DNA from: an uncultured Collinsella sp.
GTDB taxonomy: Bacteria > Actinomycetota > Coriobacteriia > Coriobacteriales > Coriobacteriaceae
Length of the DNA: 10,408 nt
Assembly: GCA_902494935.1 (NCBI GenBank)
Contig: CABUVH010000061.1
Location: 1-10,408 of the forward strand
Direction of reading: 5' to 3'
Below are positions 1-5,821 of the stretch, piece by piece. Position numbers and translations under genes: made by a program. Positions within the stretch are counted from its first letter, which is position 1. Each line of letters begins with the position of its first letter. The notes beneath the pieces are model-generated. The model had not been told where the DNA came from. It saw nothing but the letters and a program-made list of their open reading frames with translations, and ran no database searches.

Positions 1-1517
1 CCACACTTTCGCCTCGAGGCAGGATTGGCATAACCCGGCAAGCCAAAGCAGAGCCCCTGCAAGAGCAGATGATATGGCAGCGGCTTATCTGGGTCGGTCT
101 CACCGATTCCAGCATCCCCCAGGATGCGGCTTAGCGCCCGCCTCACGGTATCCTCGTTCCCACGGCACAGCCCGTCGCGAAACGCATCGACGTCTCGAAT
201 GTCTTCGGCAGCGCACTCAAACCACTCAATAATCACTAGACGCAAGGCCTGGCGAAGCTCGTTATTGGGCAATCGCAAAGCACGGAGGCGATCGCCATGC
301 TCTGGCTCCTCAGTCATATCCGTCGTGAGAAAACCGGACAGATACAGCGCTGTCCACATGCCATCGTCAGGCGAGAAATCAGGCTCTGCAGTGCCCAAAC
401 AAAGCGGGACCTCAGCGCACCCATGGGCCTCGAGCAAATCAAACAAGACCGAAAGGCGGTCGAGATTCCACCCGGCAACTACCCTACTCAGGCAATCCGC
501 ATACCCATACAGATCGGCGCGCACAGGCGCCGTGCAGCCTCGGTCCAGAAAACCGATCACGCGCGCCGGACTCGAGCAATAGGCCCTGCCAAACCGATAT
601 CCCTCGAGCCATTCACGCGCATCCTCCAGGTATTCCTCGCGCCCAGCATGATTCAACAGAGCCTGGACCTCGGCATCCGAAAAGCCGAAACAACGGTCAC
701 ACCAGGTCGAAAGCGGCGTCGTCAGACAATACGAGCAGCCATGCAAAGAAAGCGCCGCTTCGGCAGGGCCGGGACATTCCCCCATCAGACACGTCAGCCG
801 CAACGAATCGCGCGCAGTGGCAATGACCTCGAAAAGCACGCGATCAAATATCCCTGCCGGATCGGCGCCGGAAGCGACCCTCGCGCTCGCACGGCCCAAC
901 CACGCCGCGTCGTACCCATCAACGAGCAATACAACCTGCTCATCGCAGGCCATCTCCAGCAGCTCAATGAGCACGCCAAGCACCGAGGCGACCTCGTCCT
1001 CGCTCGCCGCGCCACGCGCAACACGTTCGATGTGACGCACCTTGTCTCGAGCTAAATCCGGAGCCTCCAAAAGCGCCAGCAGGCGGGCGCACTCGTCCGA
1101 AAGAGCATCGCGCACGACGTCGGCAATAGCGGCGCCACGCCTCGCAGCGCCAGAAAAATCCAGCGATATCACCGGATAGCAAGCATACTCATCCCGATAG
1201 CGCCCGCCGTTCGCATCCCAAATCTGAGCATCGGCAAACAAACGCTGACCAGAGCGACCGACCGCTGGACGCTCCAGAAAAGCCCTGAGCATCGACAAGT
1301 TCATGCTCTTGCCAAAACCCTCGGGTCGACAGCACACCACAACGGACGCGTCGCAGTCCAACACATCGGCAATAAACATGGTCTTGTCAACCAGCATGCA
1401 GCAACCAAGGGCCTCCGCATAGTCGTGCATGCCAATGGGCAAAACCGCATCGTCGGCACAGCCGATCAAGCGCACGCCAAAGCCAGCAGCACAATCAACA
1501 TTTGCCTGTTCAGACAC
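1..1517 (-). CDS. AAA-ATPase-like protein (AAA-ATPase/DUF1703 type), 3' end missing
   Basis: An open frame of 505 codons runs from a GTG at 1517 off the left edge without a stop. The start is preceded by AGGGGG on the minus strand, 9 nt away; an in-frame TTG one codon earlier is an alternative. The protein resembles the AAA-ATPase_like family, which usually carries a C-terminal PD-(D/E)XK-type nuclease domain. Visible family landmarks are LVDKT (residues 42-46), the Walker A variant RPEGFGKS (64-71), the Walker B strand VVLLVDGYD (195-203), GFSDAEV (278-284), WLEGYRFG (303-310), LPNNELR (416-422), and PYH near residue 481 where the nuclease part begins. The window ends before any nuclease catalytic residues. 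The family norm at Walker B is (L/I)DEYD; here the Glu is Gly, so ATP hydrolysis may be impaired. The fragment is rich in cysteine. The cellular role of this family is poorly known; it is expanded in gut anaerobes. Confidence 0.8.
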   Translation of the reverse strand, partial: MSEQANVDCAAGFGVRLIGCADDAVLPIGMHDYAEALGCCMLVDKTMFIADVLDCDASVVVCCRPEGFGKSMNLSMLRAFLERPAVGRSGQRLFADAQIWDANGGRYRDEYACYPVISLDFSGAARRGAAIADVVRDALSDECARLLALLEAPDLARDKVRHIERVARGAASEDEVASVLGVLIELLEMACDEQVVLLVDGYDAAWLGRASARVASGADPAGIFDRVLFEVIATARDSLRLTCLMGECPGPAEAALSLHGCSYCLTTPLSTWCDRCFGFSDAEVQALLNHAGREEYLEDAREWLEGYRFGRAYCSSPARVIGFLDRGCTAPVRADLYGYADCLSRVVAGWNLDRLSVLFDLLEAHGCAEVPLCLGTAEPDFSPDDGMWTALYLSGFLTTDMTEEPEHGDRLRALRLPNNELRQALRLVIIEWFECAAEDIRDVDAFRDGLCRGNEDTVRRALSRILGDAGIGETDPDKPLPYHLLLQGLCFGLPGYANPASRRKC

Positions 1518-1551
1518 CAAAACGTTCCCCCTAAATCGCTGCACGATGCCA

Positions 1552-1557
1552 ATTGTA
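1552..1557 (-). promoter_or_regulatory. Possible -10 element for the AAA-ATPase-like gene
   Basis: On the minus strand the hexamer TACAAT (5 of 6 to TATAAT) lies 34 bases before the GTG at 1517, which is a sensible distance for a short leader. No convincing -35 hexamer sits 16-18 bp upstream, so this is a weak call. The rest of the 1518-1640 interval shows nothing else I can support. Confidence 0.3.
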
Positions 1558-1647
1558 ATGACCGCCTCGCGCGTACCGACGACGCCGCGCGAACATATCG
1601 GGCAACGGTAGCAACAAGAGGTGTGAGGGGGCATAACTAATCGTTGC

Positions 1648-1687
1648 ACAACAAAACGGGGCCCGATGCATTCGCACCGGACCCCGT
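1648..1687 (-). terminator. Rho-independent terminator of the surface-protein gene
   Basis: Bases 1656-1687 form a hairpin with a 10-bp stem containing one mismatch (ACGGGG and CCG blocks pairing with CGG and CCCCGT) and a 12-base loop. On the minus strand it is followed by TTTTGTTGT. It lies 33 bases after the stop codon of the gene at 1720-3522, so it should end that transcript and insulate the AAA-ATPase-like gene downstream. Confidence 0.8.
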
Positions 1688-1719
1688 CCCAACTCTTTAG
1701 TTATCTAGCAACCAAGAGG

Positions 1720-3522
1720 CTACTCCTCCGAGCCGTCCTCCCCAGAAGCCTTCTTCTGCTGATCGAGCTTATGCTTACCACTTACGATAGACGTAGCGCC
1801 CAGCGTGGCCAAGCTTGCACTGGCAAGGCTCGCCATCACAATCAGATCGCCCGTCTTGGGCATGTTGCCACCCGAGGACTTGGTAGTTGTAGTCGTCGTG
1901 GTCGTGGTGGTCACCGTTTTGGAGTCATTTTGCTCCTGATTCTGGTTGTCAGCACCGCTCTTGTCGTCGTCTTCGGACTGTTTCTTTTCGCCCTCGGTCT
2001 TTTTCTTTTCGCCCTCGGTTTTGCTCTTGTCCTTCTTCTGAGCGGATTTGTCGTCCTTCTCCTCAGAGCTAGAACCCTTATCGGATTCGGTCTTCTCGGA
2101 AGCCTTGTCCTTGGAGTCGCCCTTTGCGGCTTCGGTCTTTTCCGTGGAAGCCTGATCAGAGTTGTCCTTGTTCTGGGCCGAGCCGTTATTGACGCCAGCC
2201 ATCAGCGAAGAGCCCAGCGTAGAACCAAGCTGCTCGAAGAAAGAAGGCTTCTTGTCCGGCGAAGCAACGGGAGCGTCCGGCGCCTTATTCGAATCGTCCT
2301 CGGAAGCATCGGAATCAGGGGTTGCGTCAGAGCCAGAGCCGTTATTAGAGCCGGTGCCAGCGGACGAATCGCTCGAGCCGGTGGATGAGTTAGAGGCGCC
2401 AGCGTCGGTCGAACCAGAAGCGTCGCTGTCCGTATTGCCGGCAGAGCTTGAAGGCGAATCGCCCGCAGCAGAGCCGTTCGAATCGGAGCCGTTCGAGGTA
2501 GAGCCGTCGTTGGTAGTGCCACCAGCAGAGCCATTACCGTCAGCATCGGTCGAGGGCGCATCCATCCTGTCATCGTTGGCATCGTCACTCGAGTCGTCAT
2601 TCGAATCAGGTGTCGGCGAGGGCGCCGGTGTAGGCTCGGGCTGCACGGGCGTCGCAGCGGCAGCGGCCTCGCCCTCGGCAATATAAACCAAGCAGTCCTT
2701 CAGCTCATTCTTATAACGATTCTTCCAGCCCTCATGATACTGGGGCTGACTTGAAAACTTGGTGGCAACATTGTTGACCACGCTATTGGAGAGCGCCGTC
2801 ACAAACTCGCGGTCGGACATATCGTTGGAAAGATTCGCCCAGCGGAAAAAATCCCTGCAGCCACCGGTGCCGCACATGTTGGTAATGCTCCACACCATGC
2901 CCTTGACGCAATCGGCGCGGCCCGAAATATCAATGCCCAGGCCGCTCTTGAGCCACGCCTCGGTCACCGCATAGTACGAGTTGTACGCATAGGCATCCTG
3001 CAGAGCCGAAAACTCAGCAGGGTCGGTGTTATAAGCGCCCTGGAAGGCCTCCTGCGCAATACGGCCCAACTCGGTGAGCTGGCCGTTCTCGTACATGGCA
3101 TTGCTCGCGTTGGAAATCTCGCTGCCGCGATCAATCGCATCCTTGAGCATGCCGTACTTGGCAGAATCGTAGTTGTAAACCTGCTTCATAAACGGAATGA
3201 GCGACCAGCGGCGATCAAACTGATAGTAACCCAGTGCGTTATAGCCGTCACCATACGAAAATCCCTGGTTGTAGTTACCATGGCTCTCGTACTTGGTAAA
3301 GTACTTCATCTCGGGAGTCACGTTGACAAACGAAACGCCCTGGACCGACCTCAGCACGCCCGAGAAGGACTGCTGGGTGTAGAGACCCTTATCGATATCG
3401 GTGGCATCCGAGGCAACGCCCGGCGTGGGCTCCTCGGCAGCGGCGGGTGCCGGCGCGGAAACGGCGCCAAACGAAAGCGCCAGCGTCAGGCCCGCGACAA
3501 TAGCAGAATGCTTGGGCTGCAT
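1720..3522 (-). CDS. Secreted, probably sortase-anchored protein with lysozyme-like domain
   Basis: A 600-residue protein; the ATG at 3522 is preceded by a strong GGGAGGA site. Residues 1-29 form a signal peptide (basic start, hydrophobic core, AAA before E30). Residues about 70-285 form a compact domain with KYES at 77-80 followed by Gly-, Tyr- and Phe-rich sequence (GYYQF, 98-102). This resembles lysozyme-like or transglycosylase-type folds, with Glu79 the likely catalytic acid. Four cysteines (205, 217, 222, 278) could form disulfides. Residues about 290-535 are a Pro/Thr, then Ser/Asp/Gly/Asn, then Lys/Glu/Asp-rich stalk. A run of ten Thr (538-547) precedes MPKTG (554-558), a hydrophobic segment and a charged tail, which is the layout of a sortase substrate with Met in place of Leu. 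I infer a wall-anchored peptidoglycan-acting enzyme; the substrate is not shown. It appears monocistronic, with its own terminator. Confidence 0.75.
   Translation of the reverse strand: MQPKHSAIVAGLTLALSFGAVSAPAPAAAEEPTPGVASDATDIDKGLYTQQSFSGVLRSVQGVSFVNVTPEMKYFTKYESHGNYNQGFSYGDGYNALGYYQFDRRWSLIPFMKQVYNYDSAKYGMLKDAIDRGSEISNASNAMYENGQLTELGRIAQEAFQGAYNTDPAEFSALQDAYAYNSYYAVTEAWLKSGLGIDISGRADCVKGMVWSITNMCGTGGCRDFFRWANLSNDMSDREFVTALSNSVVNNVATKFSSQPQYHEGWKNRYKNELKDCLVYIAEGEAAAAATPVQPEPTPAPSPTPDSNDDSSDDANDDRMDAPSTDADGNGSAGGTTNDGSTSNGSDSNGSAAGDSPSSSAGNTDSDASGSTDAGASNSSTGSSDSSAGTGSNNGSGSDATPDSDASEDDSNKAPDAPVASPDKKPSFFEQLGSTLGSSLMAGVNNGSAQNKDNSDQASTEKTEAAKGDSKDKASEKTESDKGSSSEEKDDKSAQKKDKSKTEGEKKKTEGEKKQSEDDDKSGADNQNQEQNDSKTVTTTTTTTTTTKSSGGNMPKTGDLIVMASLASASLATLGATSIVSGKHKLDQQKKASGEDGSEE
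1849..1863 (-). other. Variant sortase sorting motif MPKTG
   Basis: These 15 bases encode MPKTG, followed by D and about 20 hydrophobic residues and then GKHK. LPXTG motifs normally begin with Leu. The tail after the membrane segment is unusually long and ends acidic (GEDGSEE). No sortase gene is in the window, so anchoring is inferred from layout alone. Confidence 0.6.
1981..2019 (-). repeat. Two-copy 21-bp tandem repeat in the surface-protein stalk
   Basis: The 18 bases at 1981-1998 recur exactly at 2002-2019, giving a 21-bp period. They encode two consecutive KTEGEKK units in the Lys/Glu-rich part of the stalk. In-frame repeats of this kind let stalk length change by slippage without frameshift. 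Confidence 0.7.
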
Positions 3523-3592
3523 AAGATCCTCCCTGCATTGGTATAGTTAAAGTGCAGTTTGCAAAGATAGAAATAAGTATTGCAGCTCGCCC

Positions 3593-3631
3593 GTTGTTGC
3601 ACAACAACCCCTCGGTAAACGGCAACAACCC
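3593..3631. repeat. Short hairpin and 21-bp-spaced direct repeat upstream of the surface-protein gene
   Basis: GTTGTTG-CA-CAACAAC (3593-3608) is a 7-bp inverted repeat. CAACAACCC occurs at 3602-3610 and again at 3623-3631, a 21-bp step. The block lies between the HEPN stop codon (3651) and the surface-protein start (3522), where that gene's promoter should be. It could be an operator or the end of the HEPN transcript. It lacks a T-tract, so I do not call it a terminator. Confidence 0.35.
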
Positions 3632-3650
3632 TCCGCGAAATCTTAAGGAA

Positions 3651-4070
3651 TTAGACAAACTGGTCGTCGGGCGCCAACAGAAGCTCGCCGTAACGTTTCG
3701 TCAGCCCGTCTCTCAACTGACAGAAAGCGGGAATATAGACGTTCAAGATGCGCTGAATCAAATCTTGAGCGAGCTTGTTGTCGTAGATATGGACGTTCGT
3801 ATTGCGGTCTCTGAGCATATCCAGCCAGGCTGCCTCATCAATAAAGTCGTAGAATCGGTAGGACTCCTTCAAGATGGCACGAGGAGACCCCGACGCGGCA
3901 AGCGTGGCGCCCTCATACTCGAGCAGACGCTTAAGGAGCTTCCAGCTCAGTTCAAATTGAAGATTGAACTTATTAATCAATCCACTCTGAACAAAATCAT
4001 TGTTGAGATCCTGGTTGGGCGCATCCTCAAGATTCGCCAAGGCGCTAACAAAGTTCTCATATTTTTTCAT
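3651..4070 (-). CDS. HEPN-domain toxin RNase, HI0074/HepT-like
   Basis: A 139-residue, mainly helical protein of the HI0074 family (nucleotidyltransferase substrate-binding protein), now understood as HEPN toxins paired with MNT antitoxins. FELSWK (39-44) is typical of the family. The RNase motif R-x4-H with a following Tyr is intact: R89, H94 and Y96 in RNTNVHIY. In characterised HepT proteins the Arg and His cut RNA, and the Tyr is the residue the MntA partner modifies with AMP. The ATG at 4070 lies inside the last codons of the antitoxin gene (14-nt overlap) and has only a weak ribosome site, so translation is probably coupled to it. All key residues are present, so the toxin looks active. 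The region is visibly more AT-rich than the suf genes: 22 G+C of 60 at 3961-4020. Confidence 0.85.
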   Translation of the reverse strand: MKKYENFVSALANLEDAPNQDLNNDFVQSGLINKFNLQFELSWKLLKRLLEYEGATLAASGSPRAILKESYRFYDFIDEAAWLDMLRDRNTNVHIYDNKLAQDLIQRILNVYIPAFCQLRDGLTKRYGELLLAPDDQFV

Positions 4071-4344
4071 ACAGAATCACACCATCCTTGGCAATCTCAT
4101 CGAGCAATTGCTGCGATAGGGACTCGTCGAGATTGACGACATCTACATCTAAAAGAGTATCAAGATGTTCCTCGATCAAATATGAGAAACGGCCGAAATC
4201 CCGGCAACCTGCTACGGCGATGTCAATATCGCTCTTGGGCAAGTTGTCGCCTCGAGCACGAGAACCAAACAACACGACCTTCTCGGCGTCACATTCCCGA
4301 GCAAAAACTTCGATTTGCTTGTACACCTTGTCGAGAGATGCCAT
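4057..4344 (-). CDS. Minimal nucleotidyltransferase (MNT) antitoxin, MntA-like
   Basis: A 95-residue protein from the ATG at 4344, numbered here from an upstream in-frame GTG at 4350 that would add two residues. I prefer the ATG because AGGGG lies 5 nt before it, whereas that site would sit directly against the GTG. The polymerase-beta-type motif GS-x10-DxD is complete: G29-S30, D41 and D43 in GSRARGD...SDID. A third acidic residue is available in LLDVDVV (D68 or D70). By family, it transfers AMP from ATP to a Tyr beside the HEPN active site and so silences the toxin. It overlaps the HEPN gene by 14 nt, the usual layout. Unusually, its ribosome site overlaps the stop codon of the rrf2 gene upstream. 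Confidence 0.88.
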   Translation of the reverse strand: MASLDKVYKQIEVFARECDAEKVVLFGSRARGDNLPKSDIDIAVAGCRDFGRFSYLIEEHLDTLLDVDVVNLDESLSQQLLDEIAKDGVILYEKI

Positions 4345-4352
4345 TTGCACCC

Positions 4353-4784
4353 CTACAGCTTAATGTCAAAGTTGATTTCGGGGACGGCGGCCAGGTCGGC
4401 CAACGTCACGCCGTCGACGTACTTTTCGATCACGTCGTCCAGGCCGCGCCAGAACTTGACGGTCGAGCACAAATCGCTGCGGGTGCAGCTGTTGTCGATG
4501 CCGTCGCACGCCACGGGCGCCGTGCTGCCCTCGACGGCGCGCAGGATGTCGCCGGCACGCACCTCGGCTGGATCCTTGGCCATCATGTAGCCGCCGCCCT
4601 TGCCGCGCACGCTCTTAAGCAGGCCCGCCTTCATAAGCGGACGAACCAGCTGCTCCAAATACTTTTGTGAGATATGCTCACGGTCGGCAACCTCGCGCAA
4701 GGCAATCTTGCCCTCGGCGTCGCCCAGCGCCGCGATATAGATCATCAGCCGGAGGGCATAGCGGCCCTTGGAAGAAATGAGCAT
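4353..4784 (-). CDS. Rrf2-family iron-sulfur regulator (IscR-like)
   Basis: A 143-residue transcription factor. An in-frame extension reaches 4880, but the ATG at 4784 gives the family start MLISSKGRYALR and has GGGAGGG just upstream, so I use it. A winged helix-turn-helix occupies residues about 28-66, including LEQLVRPLMKAGLLKS and the wing GKGGGY. Three cysteines, C93, C100 and C106, show the Rrf2 spacing for an Fe-S cluster (C-x6-C-x5-C). The Fe-S state should therefore set DNA binding. It is divergent from the suf operon, so the likely role is to repress or tune suf and its own gene according to cluster demand. The next gene downstream starts 8 nt after its stop, so it probably shares a transcript with the MNT/HEPN pair. 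Confidence 0.9.
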   Translation of the reverse strand: MLISSKGRYALRLMIYIAALGDAEGKIALREVADREHISQKYLEQLVRPLMKAGLLKSVRGKGGGYMMAKDPAEVRAGDILRAVEGSTAPVACDGIDNSCTRSDLCSTVKFWRGLDDVIEKYVDGVTLADLAAVPEINFDIKL

Positions 4785-4804
4785 ACCTACCCTCCCATCG
4801 CATC

Positions 4805-4879
4805 TGGGACAAAATAACAAGGTTTGTTTGTCCCAAATCTTAAGTAAGTGGGACAAACAAACCTTGTTATTTTGTCCCA
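4805..4879. repeat. Perfect 31-bp inverted repeat made of four phased half-sites
   Basis: Arms 4805-4835 and 4849-4879 are exact reverse complements, 31 of 31, with a 13-base centre (AATCTTAAGTAAG). Each arm is itself a near palindrome: a 14-base half-site TGGGACAAAMWAAC, three bases, then the inverted half-site. The core TGGGACAAA thus occurs four times in alternating orientation starting at 4805, 4827, 4849 and 4871, always 22 bp apart. CATC flanks both ends. It lies 20 bp upstream of the rrf2 start and about 130 bp upstream of sufC. It may be a multi-dimer operator, an RNA hairpin in the rrf2 leader, or a small mobile palindromic element. There is no T-tract on either side, so it is not a normal terminator. 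Confidence 0.9.
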
Positions 4880-4887
4880 CATCTAGA

Positions 4888-4912
4888 AAAGTCGAGTGGA
4901 TTAGTCGGGTTT
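4888..4912. promoter_or_regulatory. Candidate Rrf2/IscR type 1-like operator
   Basis: Compared by eye with the E. coli IscR type 1 consensus as I recall it (ATASYYGACTRWWWYAGTC then RRSTAT), 21 of 25 positions agree. The strongest part is TAGTCGGGTTT at 4902-4912. The site is a dyad: AAAnnCGAnT, five bases, then the inverse. It ends 4 bp before a TTGACT -35-like hexamer of the suf promoter, and an Rrf2 regulator with the Fe-S cysteines is encoded beside it. Binding is inferred, not shown. Confidence 0.5.
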
Positions 4913-4916
4913 TCCC

Positions 4917-4944
4917 TTGACTAACGCCGAACCCATAGTAACTT
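4917..4944 (+). promoter_or_regulatory. Possible suf operon promoter
   Basis: TTGACT (4917-4922) matches 5 of 6 bases of a -35 element. The best -10 candidate is TAACTT (4939-4944) at a 16-bp spacing, only 3 of 6, so this may be an activator-dependent promoter or the wrong -10. The leader to the sufC start would be about 55-60 nt. It directly follows the IscR-like dyad. Confidence 0.35.
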
Positions 4945-5008
4945 TATTCCGAGAAGATTCCTAGGGTTTAGTACACCTATGAGTACACCATATACAGAGA
5001 GGGACAGC

Positions 5009-5809
5009 ATGAGCGCAAATCCGCTGCTTTCCATCGATGGTCTCACCGCCTCCGTGGACGAGAAGACCATCCTCCACAATGTCAACCTCAACGTCGCCGC
5101 CGGTGAGACCCACGTGCTGATGGGCCCCAACGGCGCCGGCAAGTCCACCCTCGGCCACCTGGTCATGGGCGACTCCGTCTATACCGTCAACGACGGCCGC
5201 ATCGTCTTTGACGGCCAGGACATCACCGAGCTCACCACCGACAAGCGTTCGCGCGCCGGCCTGTTTCTGAGCTTCCAGGCCCCGGTCGAGATCCCGGGCG
5301 TGCCGCTGTCGAGCTTTTTGCGTGCCAGCATCGCTGGCCGCCCCGGCCTGGAGATGAAGGGCAAGGAGTTCCGCCGTCGCGTCAAGGAGCTCGCGGCCGA
5401 GCTCAACATGGACACCGCCTACCTCAACCGTGAGCTGGGCGTGGGCTTCTCGGGCGGCGAGAAAAAGAAGGTCGAGATGCTCCAGCTTCTGCTGCTGCAG
5501 CCCAAGCTCGCCATCCTGGACGAAACCGACTCCGGCCTGGACGTCGACGCCCTTTCCACCGTCAGCCACGGCATGGACGCCTACCGCAAGAGCTGCGACG
5601 GCTCCATGCTCATCATCACGCACAACACGCGTATCCTGGAGCACCTGGATGTCGACCGCGTCCACGTTATGGTCAAGGGCCACATCGTACGCGAGGACGA
5701 CGCCTCGCTGATCCCCTGGATCGACAAGAACGGCTTTGAGACCTTCGAGCGCGAGGCCGCCGAGCAGCGCGCCCAGGCCGAGTCCGCCGTTGCCGAGCAG
5801 CAGGCGTAA
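5009..5809 (+). CDS. sufC: SufC, ABC-type ATPase of the SUF Fe-S assembly complex
   Basis: A 266-residue cytosolic ATPase that binds SufB and SufD and drives cluster assembly on the scaffold. Walker A is GPNGAGKST (39-47), the Q-loop Gln is Q90, the ABC signature is FSGGEKKK (147-154), Walker B with the SufC-specific continuation is LAILDETDSGLD (167-178), and the switch His is H205. I chose the ATG at 5009 because GAGAGGG sits 5 nt upstream and MSANPLLSIDG begins the fold at the right place. An in-frame ATG at 4979 would add 10 residues but has a poor ribosome site. The C-terminus ends in a Glu/Ala/Gln-rich helix. It is first in the operon, 12 nt before sufB. Confidence 0.95.
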   Translation: MSANPLLSIDGLTASVDEKTILHNVNLNVAAGETHVLMGPNGAGKSTLGHLVMGDSVYTVNDGRIVFDGQDITELTTDKRSRAGLFLSFQAPVEIPGVPLSSFLRASIAGRPGLEMKGKEFRRRVKELAAELNMDTAYLNRELGVGFSGGEKKKVEMLQLLLLQPKLAILDETDSGLDVDALSTVSHGMDAYRKSCDGSMLIITHNTRILEHLDVDRVHVMVKGHIVREDDASLIPWIDKNGFETFEREAAEQRAQAESAVAEQQA

Positions 5810-5821
5810 AGGGGCGACGCA

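Noticed and set aside
124..1055. Plus-strand frames of 152 and 252 codons at the left end
   Set aside because: They are shadows of the minus-strand AAA-ATPase-like gene, whose frame matches family motifs throughout.
2162..2686. Open frames in both strands over the surface-protein stalk (174 and 159 codons)
   Set aside because: They arise from the repetitive Ser/Asp/Gly codons of the stalk and have no independent signals.
1643..3607. 12-mer GTTGCACAACAA at both 1643-1654 and 3596-3607, flanking the surface-protein gene
   Set aside because: A few 12-base matches are expected by chance in 10 kb, and there is no other sign of a mobile unit.
4785..4880. Longer rrf2 start at 4880 (175 residues)
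   Set aside because: It would translate through the palindrome. The ATG at 4784 has the family N-terminus and a strong ribosome site.
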